A stretch of DNA of 42,845 bases from Saprospiraceae bacterium (lineage in GTDB: Bacteria; Bacteroidota; Bacteroidia; Chitinophagales; Saprospiraceae): the NCBI GenBank assembly GCA_021604865.1, contig BQJU01000063.1, forward strand, positions 1 to 42,845, given 5' to 3'. A program made the translations under genes and the position numbers. Shown piece after piece: positions 8,653-16,345 of this stretch (its first letter is position 1; each line of letters opens with the position of its first letter). The notes under the pieces were generated by a model. The model was not told the DNA's origin, did no database searches, and worked only from the letters and a program-made list of their open reading frames with translations.

Positions 8653-9372
8653 TTACTTCAGGGTTTTGAAGTAGGGCTCATAAGCCTTGATGCCTTTGTA
8701 TAACATATCAGATACGCCATTGGCGGTCACCGTTGCTCCCGAAATACCATCTACTTCGTGTTCCTTATCCACAGCGCCTCCTTTGCGTACATTTACGGAA
8801 ACATAAGCACCATTATCGTAGATTGTTCTTCCTTTGAATTGTTCCGCAAAGGTAGGGTTGTCTTTGATTTCGGCGCCCAGACCCGGCGTTTCTCCCTTGT
8901 GGTCAAAGGCAGCACCGGCAACAGTATTCAGGTCGCTTTTGAGGGCAATATTTCCCCAAATTTCGTCCCAAAGGCCTGTTCCGCGTACCGATACAATATA
9001 GTATTTTTCTCCACCACTTTCGTAAATAAACAAAGGCAGTTTACGCTCAGATTCCGGCTTTTTCTTTTCTTTAGCCATGTCAATATCCTCTGCCTTTACA
9101 CCTCCGTCCTCAATGGGTTGTCCCTGCGCATTCAGGGTGACCTGCTTTACCTGTGTATCAAAAATATTGAGTACTTCACCATCGGCCAGGTTGTTTACCT
9201 TAACCCCATCGCCGAGGTAGTCTTCAACTGCCAGCAAAATGGCTCTCTTATTAAAAATGTCTTCATTGCGCTCAGCGCCTTCTTTCGTTATTTCGCGAAA
9301 GCCTGCCAAAAGTACGGCTACGGTTGAAGTAAGAATGAGCACGAAAATGACAACATATTTTGTACTATGCAC
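8653..9372 (-). CDS. nqrC: Na+-translocating NADH:quinone reductase subunit C
   Basis: NqrC carries a covalently bound FMN on the periplasmic side and takes part in electron transfer to NqrB. The 239-residue protein has one N-terminal membrane helix (residues 6-25) and an FMN-binding domain. The flavinylation motif is clear: DGISGATVT, with the acceptor threonine at residue 214. The conserved GLWDEIWG and GAEI segments are present. Attachment of FMN needs an ApbE flavin transferase; no apbE gene lies in this window. There is a short lysine/glutamate-rich insertion at about 100-111. Confidence 0.97.
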   Translation of the reverse strand: MHSTKYVVIFVLILTSTVAVLLAGFREITKEGAERNEDIFNKRAILLAVEDYLGDGVKVNNLADGEVLNIFDTQVKQVTLNAQGQPIEDGGVKAEDIDMAKEKKKPESERKLPLFIYESGGEKYYIVSVRGTGLWDEIWGNIALKSDLNTVAGAAFDHKGETPGLGAEIKDNPTFAEQFKGRTIYDNGAYVSVNVRKGGAVDKEHEVDGISGATVTANGVSDMLYKGIKAYEPYFKTLK

Positions 9373-9398
9373 TATAGTAGAATTTTGTTATTAATAAA

Positions 9399-10712
9399 TT
9401 ATCCTGCTGTCACGGTTTTGGCCTTGGCCCGCTTGAGGCGACGACTGATATTGGCCTCCAAAACGTAGTGGTCAATAAGTGGCGCAAAAACATTCATAAA
9501 CAAAATGGCCAACATCCAGCCTTCGGGATATGCAGGGTTAAGTACCCGAATGATCATACCAACAAAACCAATCAAAAAGCCGTAAATCCACTTTCCAGTA
9601 TTGGTTGCCGAGGCAGTCACCGGATCGGTAGCCATATAGACTATGGCAAAAAAGAAACTACCCATATAAAACTGATAGTACCAAGGCACTGCCATAAATT
9701 TGAATACACCAGGAGTATCAGGGCCAAGTTGATCAGGCACTAATCCATTCATCAACAAAGTAACAACCACTGCACCAATCACGCCACTAACCATAATGCG
9801 CCAACTGGCAATACCTGCACCGATCAATACTAAGGCACCAATGATAATGAGCGGCTTTGATGTTTCGCCGATAGAACCCGGGATATTACCCCACCACATT
9901 TGCGTTTCGGTATATACTTTGGTTACCCCTTCCCAGCCTTCTTTGGCCGCCAAAGCTAAGGGTGTAGCTCCTGTGTACCCATCAATGGTGGGTATGCCCC
10001 CCGGCCCGAAAGTACTCCAGCCAAAACTGTTAAAGATGCCATCCAAAAGGTGGTGTACCCAGCCATACTGAATGCTTAGGTGCTCCAATCCTGATTTCTC
10101 AATCCCGGAAACCCAAACCTCATCACCTGAAATATAGGTCGGATAGGCAAAAAACACAAAGACCCGCGCCAGTAATGCTACATTGAAAACATTCATACCT
10201 GTTCCACCAAAAGCTTCTTTGCCGATAATTACTGCAAAAGTAATGGCAAGAATCAGAATCCACATCGGAATATCCGGCGGCATAATCAATGGAATTAACG
10301 CTCCTGATACCAGGAAGCCTTCCTCAATGGGATGTCCTTTTCTGCTAGCATAAAGGAATTCTATCCCCAATCCAACTACGTGGGTGACAATAAAGATAGG
10401 CAGGATCTGAATCAGACCGTGAAAAATTTTCAGGTGAAACCCTTCAAATACACCGGGGTACATGCCTAGTGCGTCGAAGTGCTGCTGTCCAATATTAAAC
10501 GTACCAAAGATGTAGCAAAGTTGTAAAGCAATAACCACCGTTACCATGGTACGCTTCATATCCATACCATCCCGGATGTGTACGCCGCCTTTAGTCACAT
10601 GATTTGGCGTAAAAGCAAAAGTGAAAAAGCCATCATACAAAGTATGCAAAAAAGGCGATTTCTGCTTGTCCGGTTCTATTCTATGAAAAAATTTGATCAG
10701 ACTTTCTTTCAT
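9399..10712 (-). CDS. nqrB: Na+-translocating NADH:quinone reductase subunit B
   Basis: NqrB is the largest membrane subunit. It carries a covalent FMN and riboflavin and is the place of quinone reduction and sodium coupling together with NqrA. The 437-residue protein has about ten membrane helices. The flavinylation motif is DGYTGATPLALA, with the acceptor threonine at residue 250. Other conserved parts are GKEAFGGTGMNVFN at 164-177 and FFFAIVYMATDPVTAS near 352-367. The protein is slightly longer than the proteobacterial form because of the segment between the FNVALLARVF helix and the FMN motif. It sits between nqrA and nqrC. Confidence 0.97.
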   Translation of the reverse strand: MKESLIKFFHRIEPDKQKSPFLHTLYDGFFTFAFTPNHVTKGGVHIRDGMDMKRTMVTVVIALQLCYIFGTFNIGQQHFDALGMYPGVFEGFHLKIFHGLIQILPIFIVTHVVGLGIEFLYASRKGHPIEEGFLVSGALIPLIMPPDIPMWILILAITFAVIIGKEAFGGTGMNVFNVALLARVFVFFAYPTYISGDEVWVSGIEKSGLEHLSIQYGWVHHLLDGIFNSFGWSTFGPGGIPTIDGYTGATPLALAAKEGWEGVTKVYTETQMWWGNIPGSIGETSKPLIIIGALVLIGAGIASWRIMVSGVIGAVVVTLLMNGLVPDQLGPDTPGVFKFMAVPWYYQFYMGSFFFAIVYMATDPVTASATNTGKWIYGFLIGFVGMIIRVLNPAYPEGWMLAILFMNVFAPLIDHYVLEANISRRLKRAKAKTVTAG

Positions 10713-10775
10713 GTTATATTGATCGTTATCGATTCTTTAATTTTCTTATCTATTCTAAACCATAGGACCTAAACC

Positions 10776-12407
10776 CTAGCCTTGCGCTTGCATCATTTCC
10801 AATCCTTCGCGCAAAATATGCTGCAGTGGCTGTTTAGAAGTACAAACAAATTCACACAGGGCAACATCTTCCTCACTAAGTTCATAAATACCCAGGCCTT
10901 CCATTTTTTCGAAATCACCAATTATAATGGATTTCATCAAGGCTTGTGGATAGATATCCATTGGCAGTACCTTCTCGTATTGGCCGGTAATGACAAAGGC
11001 ACGTTTTTCACCGTGGGTATTGGTATCCGCGTGGAATTTGAGTTTCGGAAATAGGAAATTGGGAAAAGTATTGGAAATGGATGGGCGTGGTGCCAATGGC
11101 AATAACCAACCAAACATTTCAAAATAATCACCTTCCTCCGCAACAGTAATCTGATCATCAAATGCATTGAGGTATCCTTCTGAAGCCTTTTGCTGGCCAG
11201 ACAATACATCACCGGAAATCAGACGGTTGTTGCCTTCTTTAAGATTGTCTTTCAACAAATCACCGATATTGGCTCCCAAGTAGGTATTGATATAAGTTGG
11301 CGTCTGTAATTCATCGCCAGTCAGGGCAACGGTACGCTGAGCATTAAAGCGCTTTTCCAAAAAGATATTACCTAGGGTAACAACTTCCTGAATGCCTAAC
11401 ACCCACACCTTATCACCAGCATTAATTGGATTACTGTTGTGGATTTGTATGCCTACATTTCCAGCTGGATGTTTGCCGTGGTACCAGTATTTTTTTACAT
11501 TTTCAGCTTGTGTAAAAGCCGTTGACGGAGCTTCCTCTCCGCGAGCGTTCAACCCCAGGTGTACGGCACCGTCAGTAAGTTTTGCCAATACGTCCAATCC
11601 CTTCTGAAAAGCAACCTCTTTGCCCTTGATGATAAAGTTCAGATCAGGAGCCAATGGGGCACTATCAAAGGTGGAAATAAAAATATCTCTCGGCACATCA
11701 TCCGGATTCGGGATGCAGTCATAAGGGCGCTGGCGAATCAATGGCCAGATGCCACTACCCAACAGGTAATCTACCAGTGCCTTACGGTCATTTTTCTCCA
11801 AATCAAATGTTGGCAATTCACGGTATTCGATGGTTTTATCCGCCAGAATAACCACCTCAGTAATAGCCCTTTTGGCACCGCGGTTGATGGCAATAAGCTC
11901 ACCACTCACCGGAGCCACAAATTTGATATCAGGGTTTGACTTATCAAAAAACAGCGGGTCACCTGCTTTTACTGTGGCACCTTCCTCTACCAGCATTTTG
12001 GGAATGGGGGCAATGCCTCTGAAATTAATGGGTTGTACAGCGTAGTTGCTCACCTGAACTTCCTGGACGGTTTTGGTCGCTTCACCTTCCAGCAGGATAT
12101 CATGACCGCGCTTAAGTACTTTGACCGGTGCCCCTTTGGTGTAATCAGGTAGCTTAGCTGAAAAGATGTCTTTGATTCCAGGTAAAATACTGAAATTGGT
12201 TTCCATATCTTCTATGCCGTTCTGTTTGGCTTCAATAGCCAACAGGTTATCTGAAACCTGTAAGATAAGGTAGAAAAATATCAAGACGGCAGCCCCAACC
12301 AGGGCGTAGATAAAATAACTGGAGCCTCCTCCTGCCTGAGCAAATAGCCCGGTTGCAGAAAACATCAGTACCAGAACCGAAAGCATTTTGGTTATTCCGC
12401 TTTTCAT
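10776..12407 (-). CDS. nqrA: Na+-translocating NADH:quinone reductase subunit A with N-terminal membrane anchor
   Basis: NqrA is normally a soluble cytoplasmic subunit of about 447 residues that docks on NqrB near the quinone site. Here the recognisable NqrA part begins at about residue 96 (VLKRGHDILLEGEA) and keeps the family's PVSGELIAINRGAKR and DVLSG segments. It is preceded by about 95 extra residues: a signal-peptide-like stretch (MLSVLVLMFSATGLFAQA, 8-25), a Gly/Ser linker, a strong membrane helix (YFIYALVGAAVLIFFYLILQ, 31-50) and a 45-residue linker. The extension is in frame, and the ATG at 12407 is the first start after the promoter, so it looks genuine. It would tether NqrA to the membrane with the catalytic part inside the cell. 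First gene of the operon. Confidence 0.95.
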   Translation of the reverse strand: MKSGITKMLSVLVLMFSATGLFAQAGGGSSYFIYALVGAAVLIFFYLILQVSDNLLAIEAKQNGIEDMETNFSILPGIKDIFSAKLPDYTKGAPVKVLKRGHDILLEGEATKTVQEVQVSNYAVQPINFRGIAPIPKMLVEEGATVKAGDPLFFDKSNPDIKFVAPVSGELIAINRGAKRAITEVVILADKTIEYRELPTFDLEKNDRKALVDYLLGSGIWPLIRQRPYDCIPNPDDVPRDIFISTFDSAPLAPDLNFIIKGKEVAFQKGLDVLAKLTDGAVHLGLNARGEEAPSTAFTQAENVKKYWYHGKHPAGNVGIQIHNSNPINAGDKVWVLGIQEVVTLGNIFLEKRFNAQRTVALTGDELQTPTYINTYLGANIGDLLKDNLKEGNNRLISGDVLSGQQKASEGYLNAFDDQITVAEEGDYFEMFGWLLPLAPRPSISNTFPNFLFPKLKFHADTNTHGEKRAFVITGQYEKVLPMDIYPQALMKSIIIGDFEKMEGLGIYELSEEDVALCEFVCTSKQPLQHILREGLEMMQAQG

Positions 12408-12532
12408 TATCGTTTTGACTTGTTTTGTTGCACTAAGACCTGCCTAATCACAACAATAGCTTATAAAATCTGATTCTTCGACTATCTCAAATGTCAAAGA
12501 AGCTATAATCTTAACATTTTTTTAAATCCCCG

Positions 12533-12540
12533 CAAAGATA
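12533..12540 (-). promoter_or_regulatory. Bacteroidota -7 promoter box for the nqr operon
   Basis: On the minus strand the bases read TATCTTTG, an exact match to the Bacteroidota primary sigma -7 box TAnnTTTG. It lies about 125 bases upstream of the nqrA start, so the operon would have a long untranslated leader. I see no good TTTG -33 box at the right distance. No riboswitch was recognised in the leader. Confidence 0.5.
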
Positions 12541-12604
12541 AAAACCTTTTACCTTAATAGGCATGAGGGGTTTATCAAAGTTTGAGTAGCTTCTTTATTT
12601 AGAT

Positions 12605-13246
12605 TTATTCTAAATAATTAGCGTCTAAAAGTTGTTTTTCCTGCTTATATATCTGAATCCAATTATATAAGGCGACACTGGCGATGATCACATAAATGAC
12701 CATCAACAATCCAAACAATAAAGCTCCCCGACTAAAATATAGGTAGGCATACAACGCATCAATTAGCACCCAGTACAACCAATTGTCTAGCCTTTTTTGG
12801 ATTAGAAGGAAGGTAGCGATGACGGAAAAGACCGTAGTCAAGGCATCGAGATAAGTAGCTGCAGCCGAGGTATAAGCCGCAAAAAAATAGCCAAATCCAA
12901 GAGACAGGATAAGTCCTGTAATGGCCCAAAGGAGGTGCGCCTGCCCACTTAGCCGACTGATGGGTAGGGCTGAATTGGCCTGACCACCATATTTCCAGCG
13001 ATAGAGCCCGACAAAAGACATGATTACATAAAACAACTGCAAAATAGCATCCAGATAAAGCTGATAAAAAGCAAAAGTGACATAGGCCCAAAGTGAACAA
13101 CTAATAATTCCAAACAACCAGCACCAGTTGTTTTCCCGTGCCGCCAACACCACATAAATCAGGGCCGTCAGGGTGGCGACCCAATCCATCCAGGACATGC
13201 TTTGCAATTGTCTGGCCAGCTCAGTCGAGAAATCTATGGTTTCCAT
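12605..13246 (-). CDS. pnuC: PnuC-type nicotinamide riboside transporter
   Basis: A 213-residue membrane protein with about seven hydrophobic segments, matching the PnuC family of facilitators that import vitamins for phosphorylation inside the cell; the main substrate is nicotinamide riboside, a precursor of NAD. The family signature is visible: ENNWCWLFGIISCSLWAYVTF at about 39-58 (aromatic and asparagine residues that line the substrate site), LYLDAILQLFYVIMS and GLYRWKYGG. Close relatives import thiamine (PnuT), so the substrate is not certain; no thiamine riboswitch is visible upstream, which favours nicotinamide riboside. It is transcribed from its own promoter box 12 bases upstream and lies directly upstream of the nqr promoter. 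Confidence 0.85.
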   Translation of the reverse strand: METIDFSTELARQLQSMSWMDWVATLTALIYVVLAARENNWCWLFGIISCSLWAYVTFAFYQLYLDAILQLFYVIMSFVGLYRWKYGGQANSALPISRLSGQAHLLWAITGLILSLGFGYFFAAYTSAAATYLDALTTVFSVIATFLLIQKRLDNWLYWVLIDALYAYLYFSRGALLFGLLMVIYVIIASVALYNWIQIYKQEKQLLDANYLE

Positions 13247-13257
13247 TTTTTAGGGAG

Positions 13258-13265
13258 CAAAGATA
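13258..13265 (-). promoter_or_regulatory. Promoter -7 box for pnuC
   Basis: The minus strand reads TATCTTTG, an exact TAnnTTTG match, 12 bases before the pnuC ATG. A TTGG sequence about 22 bases further upstream could be the -33 box. The leader would be very short. Confidence 0.55.
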
Positions 13266-13326
13266 ATCGCTTATAATAAAAGTCGCGCCAACCAAACAGT
13301 TGATTGGATTTGGTGTTTGAAAATTG

Positions 13327-13334
13327 TAGTTTTG
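13327..13334 (+). promoter_or_regulatory. Possible promoter -7 box for the MoxR/pyruvate kinase pair
   Basis: TAGTTTTG fits the TAnnTTTG consensus 42 bases upstream of the ATPase start. A TTGG about 19 bases further upstream may be the -33 box. Confidence 0.4.
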
Positions 13335-13376
13335 AATTTGTAATGCATTCTTAACAAAGTAGCACTTCTACATTTT

Positions 13377-14219
13377 ATGATTACATTTAAAGGCACCTCT
13401 TCTTATGTAGCCACTTCGGAACTACAAACTGCGGTTAATGCAGCGATTCATTTGCAAAAACCGCTTTTGGTAAAGGGAGAACCCGGCACAGGGAAGACCC
13501 TACTGGCTCATGAAATTGCCGCAGCTCTAAATAAGCGCCTAATTACCTGGCACATCAAATCGACGACTCAAGCTCAGCAAGGGCTTTACGAATACGATGC
13601 AGTGGCACGCCTTCGGGATTCTCAGTTGGGCAATCCGGAAGTTGAAGATATCGCACACTATATCAAGAAAGGTAAATTATGGGAGGCTTTCACTGCCGAC
13701 GAACAGCTCGTGTTGCTCATCGATGAGATTGACAAAGCCGATATAGAGTTTCCAAACGATTTATTGCTGGAATTAGACCGCATGGAGTTTTATGTGTATG
13801 AATTACAGGAAACGATCCAGGCCAAACAGCGTCCAATTGTGATCATCACCTCCAATAATGAAAAGGAGTTGCCAGACGCATTTCTTCGGCGCTGTCTATT
13901 TCATTACATCCGTTTTCCCGAGAAGGAAACCATGCAGCAAATTGTCGATGTTCACTATCCCAATATCCAGCAGGAATTGGTCGGCCAGGCTATGGAGGTA
14001 TTTTTCAACCTCCGATCGGTGACTGGACTGAAAAAGAAACCATCTACCAGCGAATTATTGGATTGGCTCAAGTTATTGTTGATGGAAAAAATCCAAGCAG
14101 AAGATTTAAATACAGTGGATTTATACAAGGAGGTGCCTCCTCATTTGCACGCCCTGCTAAAAAATGAGCAGGACTTGGATCTGTTGGGTGAGTTGCGGCG
14201 GCGTGGAAAAAGGTATTAA
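13377..14219 (+). CDS. MoxR-type AAA+ ATPase
   Basis: A 280-residue AAA+ ATPase of the MoxR group, cytoplasmic proteins that use ATP to remodel or assemble other proteins, often with a von Willebrand A partner. The Walker A motif is GEPGTGKT (34-41), Walker B is LVLLIDEIDKAD (111-122), sensor 1 is IITSNNEKELPDAF (156-169) and arginine-finger residues follow in RRC (171-173). The C-terminal lid is short and ends in a basic RRRGKRY tail. The stop codon overlaps the start of the pyruvate kinase gene by one base (TAATG), so the two are translationally coupled. No VWA-domain gene is nearby, which is unusual for this family. Confidence 0.9.
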   Translation: MITFKGTSSYVATSELQTAVNAAIHLQKPLLVKGEPGTGKTLLAHEIAAALNKRLITWHIKSTTQAQQGLYEYDAVARLRDSQLGNPEVEDIAHYIKKGKLWEAFTADEQLVLLIDEIDKADIEFPNDLLLELDRMEFYVYELQETIQAKQRPIVIITSNNEKELPDAFLRRCLFHYIRFPEKETMQQIVDVHYPNIQQELVGQAMEVFFNLRSVTGLKKKPSTSELLDWLKLLLMEKIQAEDLNTVDLYKEVPPHLHALLKNEQDLDLLGELRRRGKRY

Positions 14220-16084
14220 TGTCTCAATTAAAAAAGGATATGCCGGACAGTAAGAATAATAAAGGAATCGATAAGGTCCAACCATTGATTGACCAGATCA
14301 ATCATTTGATCCAGCTTGCTATTGATAAAGAGGAAGAACACAAACAACAACTTAAAAAGGTTCATTCCAACTATCAGCGAAGTGCGAAAAATTTGTTGCA
14401 TTATCGAGCATTGCGTAGCCTTGACCTTCGGGAATTGCACCAACAATTGGGAGATATGGGTCTTTCCCGGTTGGCCAGAGCTGAAGGGCATGTAATGACC
14501 AGCTTATTATCTGCCAAAGAAATTTTGCAGGCATTCCAAAAGGAAAAAAAATTGCAAAAGCCACAGCAAGTCATTTCGGTGAAGCGGGCGCGGCGTTTGC
14601 TTTTGGAAAATACAGAAAGTCTACTTGGAAAACCCGTCGAAGGTCGTCGAACCCGCATTATGGTCACCTTACCCAGCGAAGCGGCCAAGGATTTCGAGCT
14701 GGTACATGCACTGATTGAGGCTGGGATGAATTGTGCACGAATCAATTGCGCTCACGATGATGCACGGGTCTGGGAAAAGATGGTTCAGAATGTGAGGACA
14801 GCCGCTAAAAAGCTCGACCGGGAATGTGCTATTGCCATGGACCTGGCCGGCCCTAAAATCCGAACAGGTGCTTTAGTCCCAGGGCCTCAGATCAGAAAAT
14901 ACCGTCCGGTAAAAAATCGTAGTGGATTAATCGTCAGCCCACTTCCTGTTTGGCTGGGCCCCTTTCCACCTAAGGATACCAACCTGGCTCACATTCCGGT
15001 GGAGTCTCCTTTATTGGAGCAACTCTCCGAAGGTGATGTCCTAAAGTTTAAAGATGTTCGCAATAAAAAGCGGCGCATTACCATTCTGGAGGTGACTCCT
15101 GAAGGCTGCCGGGCTAGTTGCCCAAAAACCACTTTTCTCGAAACCGGCCTGCCGATGTTCCGTCCAGGCAAAGTTCAACTGGGCCCCTTTTACGTGGCTC
15201 CTCTACCTGCTGTGGAACAACCCATCCCGCTAATTGCCGGTGACAAGTTAATCTTACATAAGTCCTCCAAAGCAGGAGAACCGGCGCAATACAATAGAAA
15301 AGGAGCGAAAACCGAACCGGCCCATATCAGCTGTACTTCCCCTGAGTTATTCAAATGGGTAAAGCCAGATGAACCCATCCTTTTTGATGATGGAAAAATT
15401 GAGGGCATCATCCAAAAGGTAAGTGAAAAAGAGTTGCTCATAGAAATTGTGCAGACGCCTCCCGGTGGCACCAAATTGCGTGCTGATAAAGGCATCAACC
15501 TGCCCAAAAGTGACCTCCACCTCAGCGGGCTCACAACCAAGGATCGAAAAGACCTAAAATTTGTCTGTAAACATGCCGATGTGGTCAACTTTTCTTTTGT
15601 CAATTCACCTCAGGATGTAAAAGACCTTTTACAGGAACTCGATGAGCTTAAAGCCAAGGACAAGTTGGGCATCATTTTAAAAATAGAAACTCAGGCCGCC
15701 TTTAATACTTTGACTAGTATTCTCCTGGAAGCCATGCAGGTTTATCCGATCGGTGTGATGATTGCACGGGGAGATCTGGCCATTGAAACCGGCTGGGAAA
15801 ATATTGGGCGGGTTCAACAGGAAATCCTGGCACTCTGCCACTCTGCCCACCTAACTGATGTTTGGGCCACTCAGGTATTGGAAAATCTGGCTAAACGTGG
15901 TCTACCCTCCCGGGCAGAAATTACGGATGCCGTAATAGCTCAACGCGCCGATTGTGTTATGCTTAATAAAGGCCCTTATATTATTCAGGCCATTCGCCTG
16001 CTGGATACCATTTTGAAAGGCATGGACCCTTATCGGGATAAAAATGTACCGATGTTGCCGACGATGCAGCTGGCCGGGGAGTAG
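14219..16084 (+). CDS. Atypical pyruvate kinase-like protein
   Basis: A 621-residue protein of the pyruvate kinase superfamily (phosphoenolpyruvate + ADP to pyruvate + ATP). The TIM-barrel motifs are present: RTRIMVTLPSEA at 144-155, ARINCAHDDA at 173-182, AMDLAGPKIRTG at 206-217, FDDGKI at 389-394, LKIET at 487-491 (catalytic lysine and metal-binding glutamate), ARGDLAIE at 516-523, and ATQVLENL...PSRAEITD at 550-570. It differs from housekeeping enzymes in three ways: about 140 extra N-terminal residues, charged and helical; an enlarged middle (B) domain; and no allosteric C-terminal domain. The usual SGETA segment is replaced by NKGPYI (583-588). Activity is likely but not certain. It overlaps the MoxR ATPase gene. 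Confidence 0.85.
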   Translation: MSQLKKDMPDSKNNKGIDKVQPLIDQINHLIQLAIDKEEEHKQQLKKVHSNYQRSAKNLLHYRALRSLDLRELHQQLGDMGLSRLARAEGHVMTSLLSAKEILQAFQKEKKLQKPQQVISVKRARRLLLENTESLLGKPVEGRRTRIMVTLPSEAAKDFELVHALIEAGMNCARINCAHDDARVWEKMVQNVRTAAKKLDRECAIAMDLAGPKIRTGALVPGPQIRKYRPVKNRSGLIVSPLPVWLGPFPPKDTNLAHIPVESPLLEQLSEGDVLKFKDVRNKKRRITILEVTPEGCRASCPKTTFLETGLPMFRPGKVQLGPFYVAPLPAVEQPIPLIAGDKLILHKSSKAGEPAQYNRKGAKTEPAHISCTSPELFKWVKPDEPILFDDGKIEGIIQKVSEKELLIEIVQTPPGGTKLRADKGINLPKSDLHLSGLTTKDRKDLKFVCKHADVVNFSFVNSPQDVKDLLQELDELKAKDKLGIILKIETQAAFNTLTSILLEAMQVYPIGVMIARGDLAIETGWENIGRVQQEILALCHSAHLTDVWATQVLENLAKRGLPSRAEITDAVIAQRADCVMLNKGPYIIQAIRLLDTILKGMDPYRDKNVPMLPTMQLAGE

Positions 16085-16161
16085 GGCCCTTGTGGTCGCT
16101 CGTTTGCTATGGAAAAAGACTTTTTAGGTAATCATGGACCTCGATATTTGCTCATCGATAT

Positions 16162-16270
16162 TGAGGTATAGACAAGAAAGGCAACGAAGTATCATCGAAA
16201 AAGGGATTCATTGCAGCCAAAATAGCTTGCCCCAATCTTGCATCGAGCTTGGCCTCCAAACAAGCACTCA
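16162..16270 (+). repeat. Dispersed intergenic repeat, copy B
   Basis: Second copy of the repeat at 8-116, with roughly 85-90 percent of bases identical by eye and no large gap. It ends in TTGGCCTCCAAACAAGCACTCA, immediately before a terminator, in the gap between two convergent genes. The remaining part of this gap (16085-16161) shows nothing recognisable. Confidence 0.75.
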
Positions 16271-16272
16271 AT

Positions 16273-16309
16273 AAAAAAGACCGGTTGGTGTTGCCAATCG
16301 GTCTTTTTT
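16273..16309. terminator. Bidirectional terminator between pyruvate kinase and PorE-like genes
   Basis: The stem AAAAAAGACCGGTTGG pairs with CCAATCGGTCTTTTTT through one G-T wobble around a 5-base loop. With A and T runs on both sides it can end transcription of both converging genes. Confidence 0.85.
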
Positions 16310-16345
16310 ATTAGGGTTGCCAATTAAAATTGGCAGGCAGGGGAG

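Noticed and set aside
13377-16084. MoxR/VWA-type defence or chaperone system
   Set aside because: No VWA-domain gene or effector is adjacent; the partner is a metabolic enzyme fold, so I report it only as an unusual pair.
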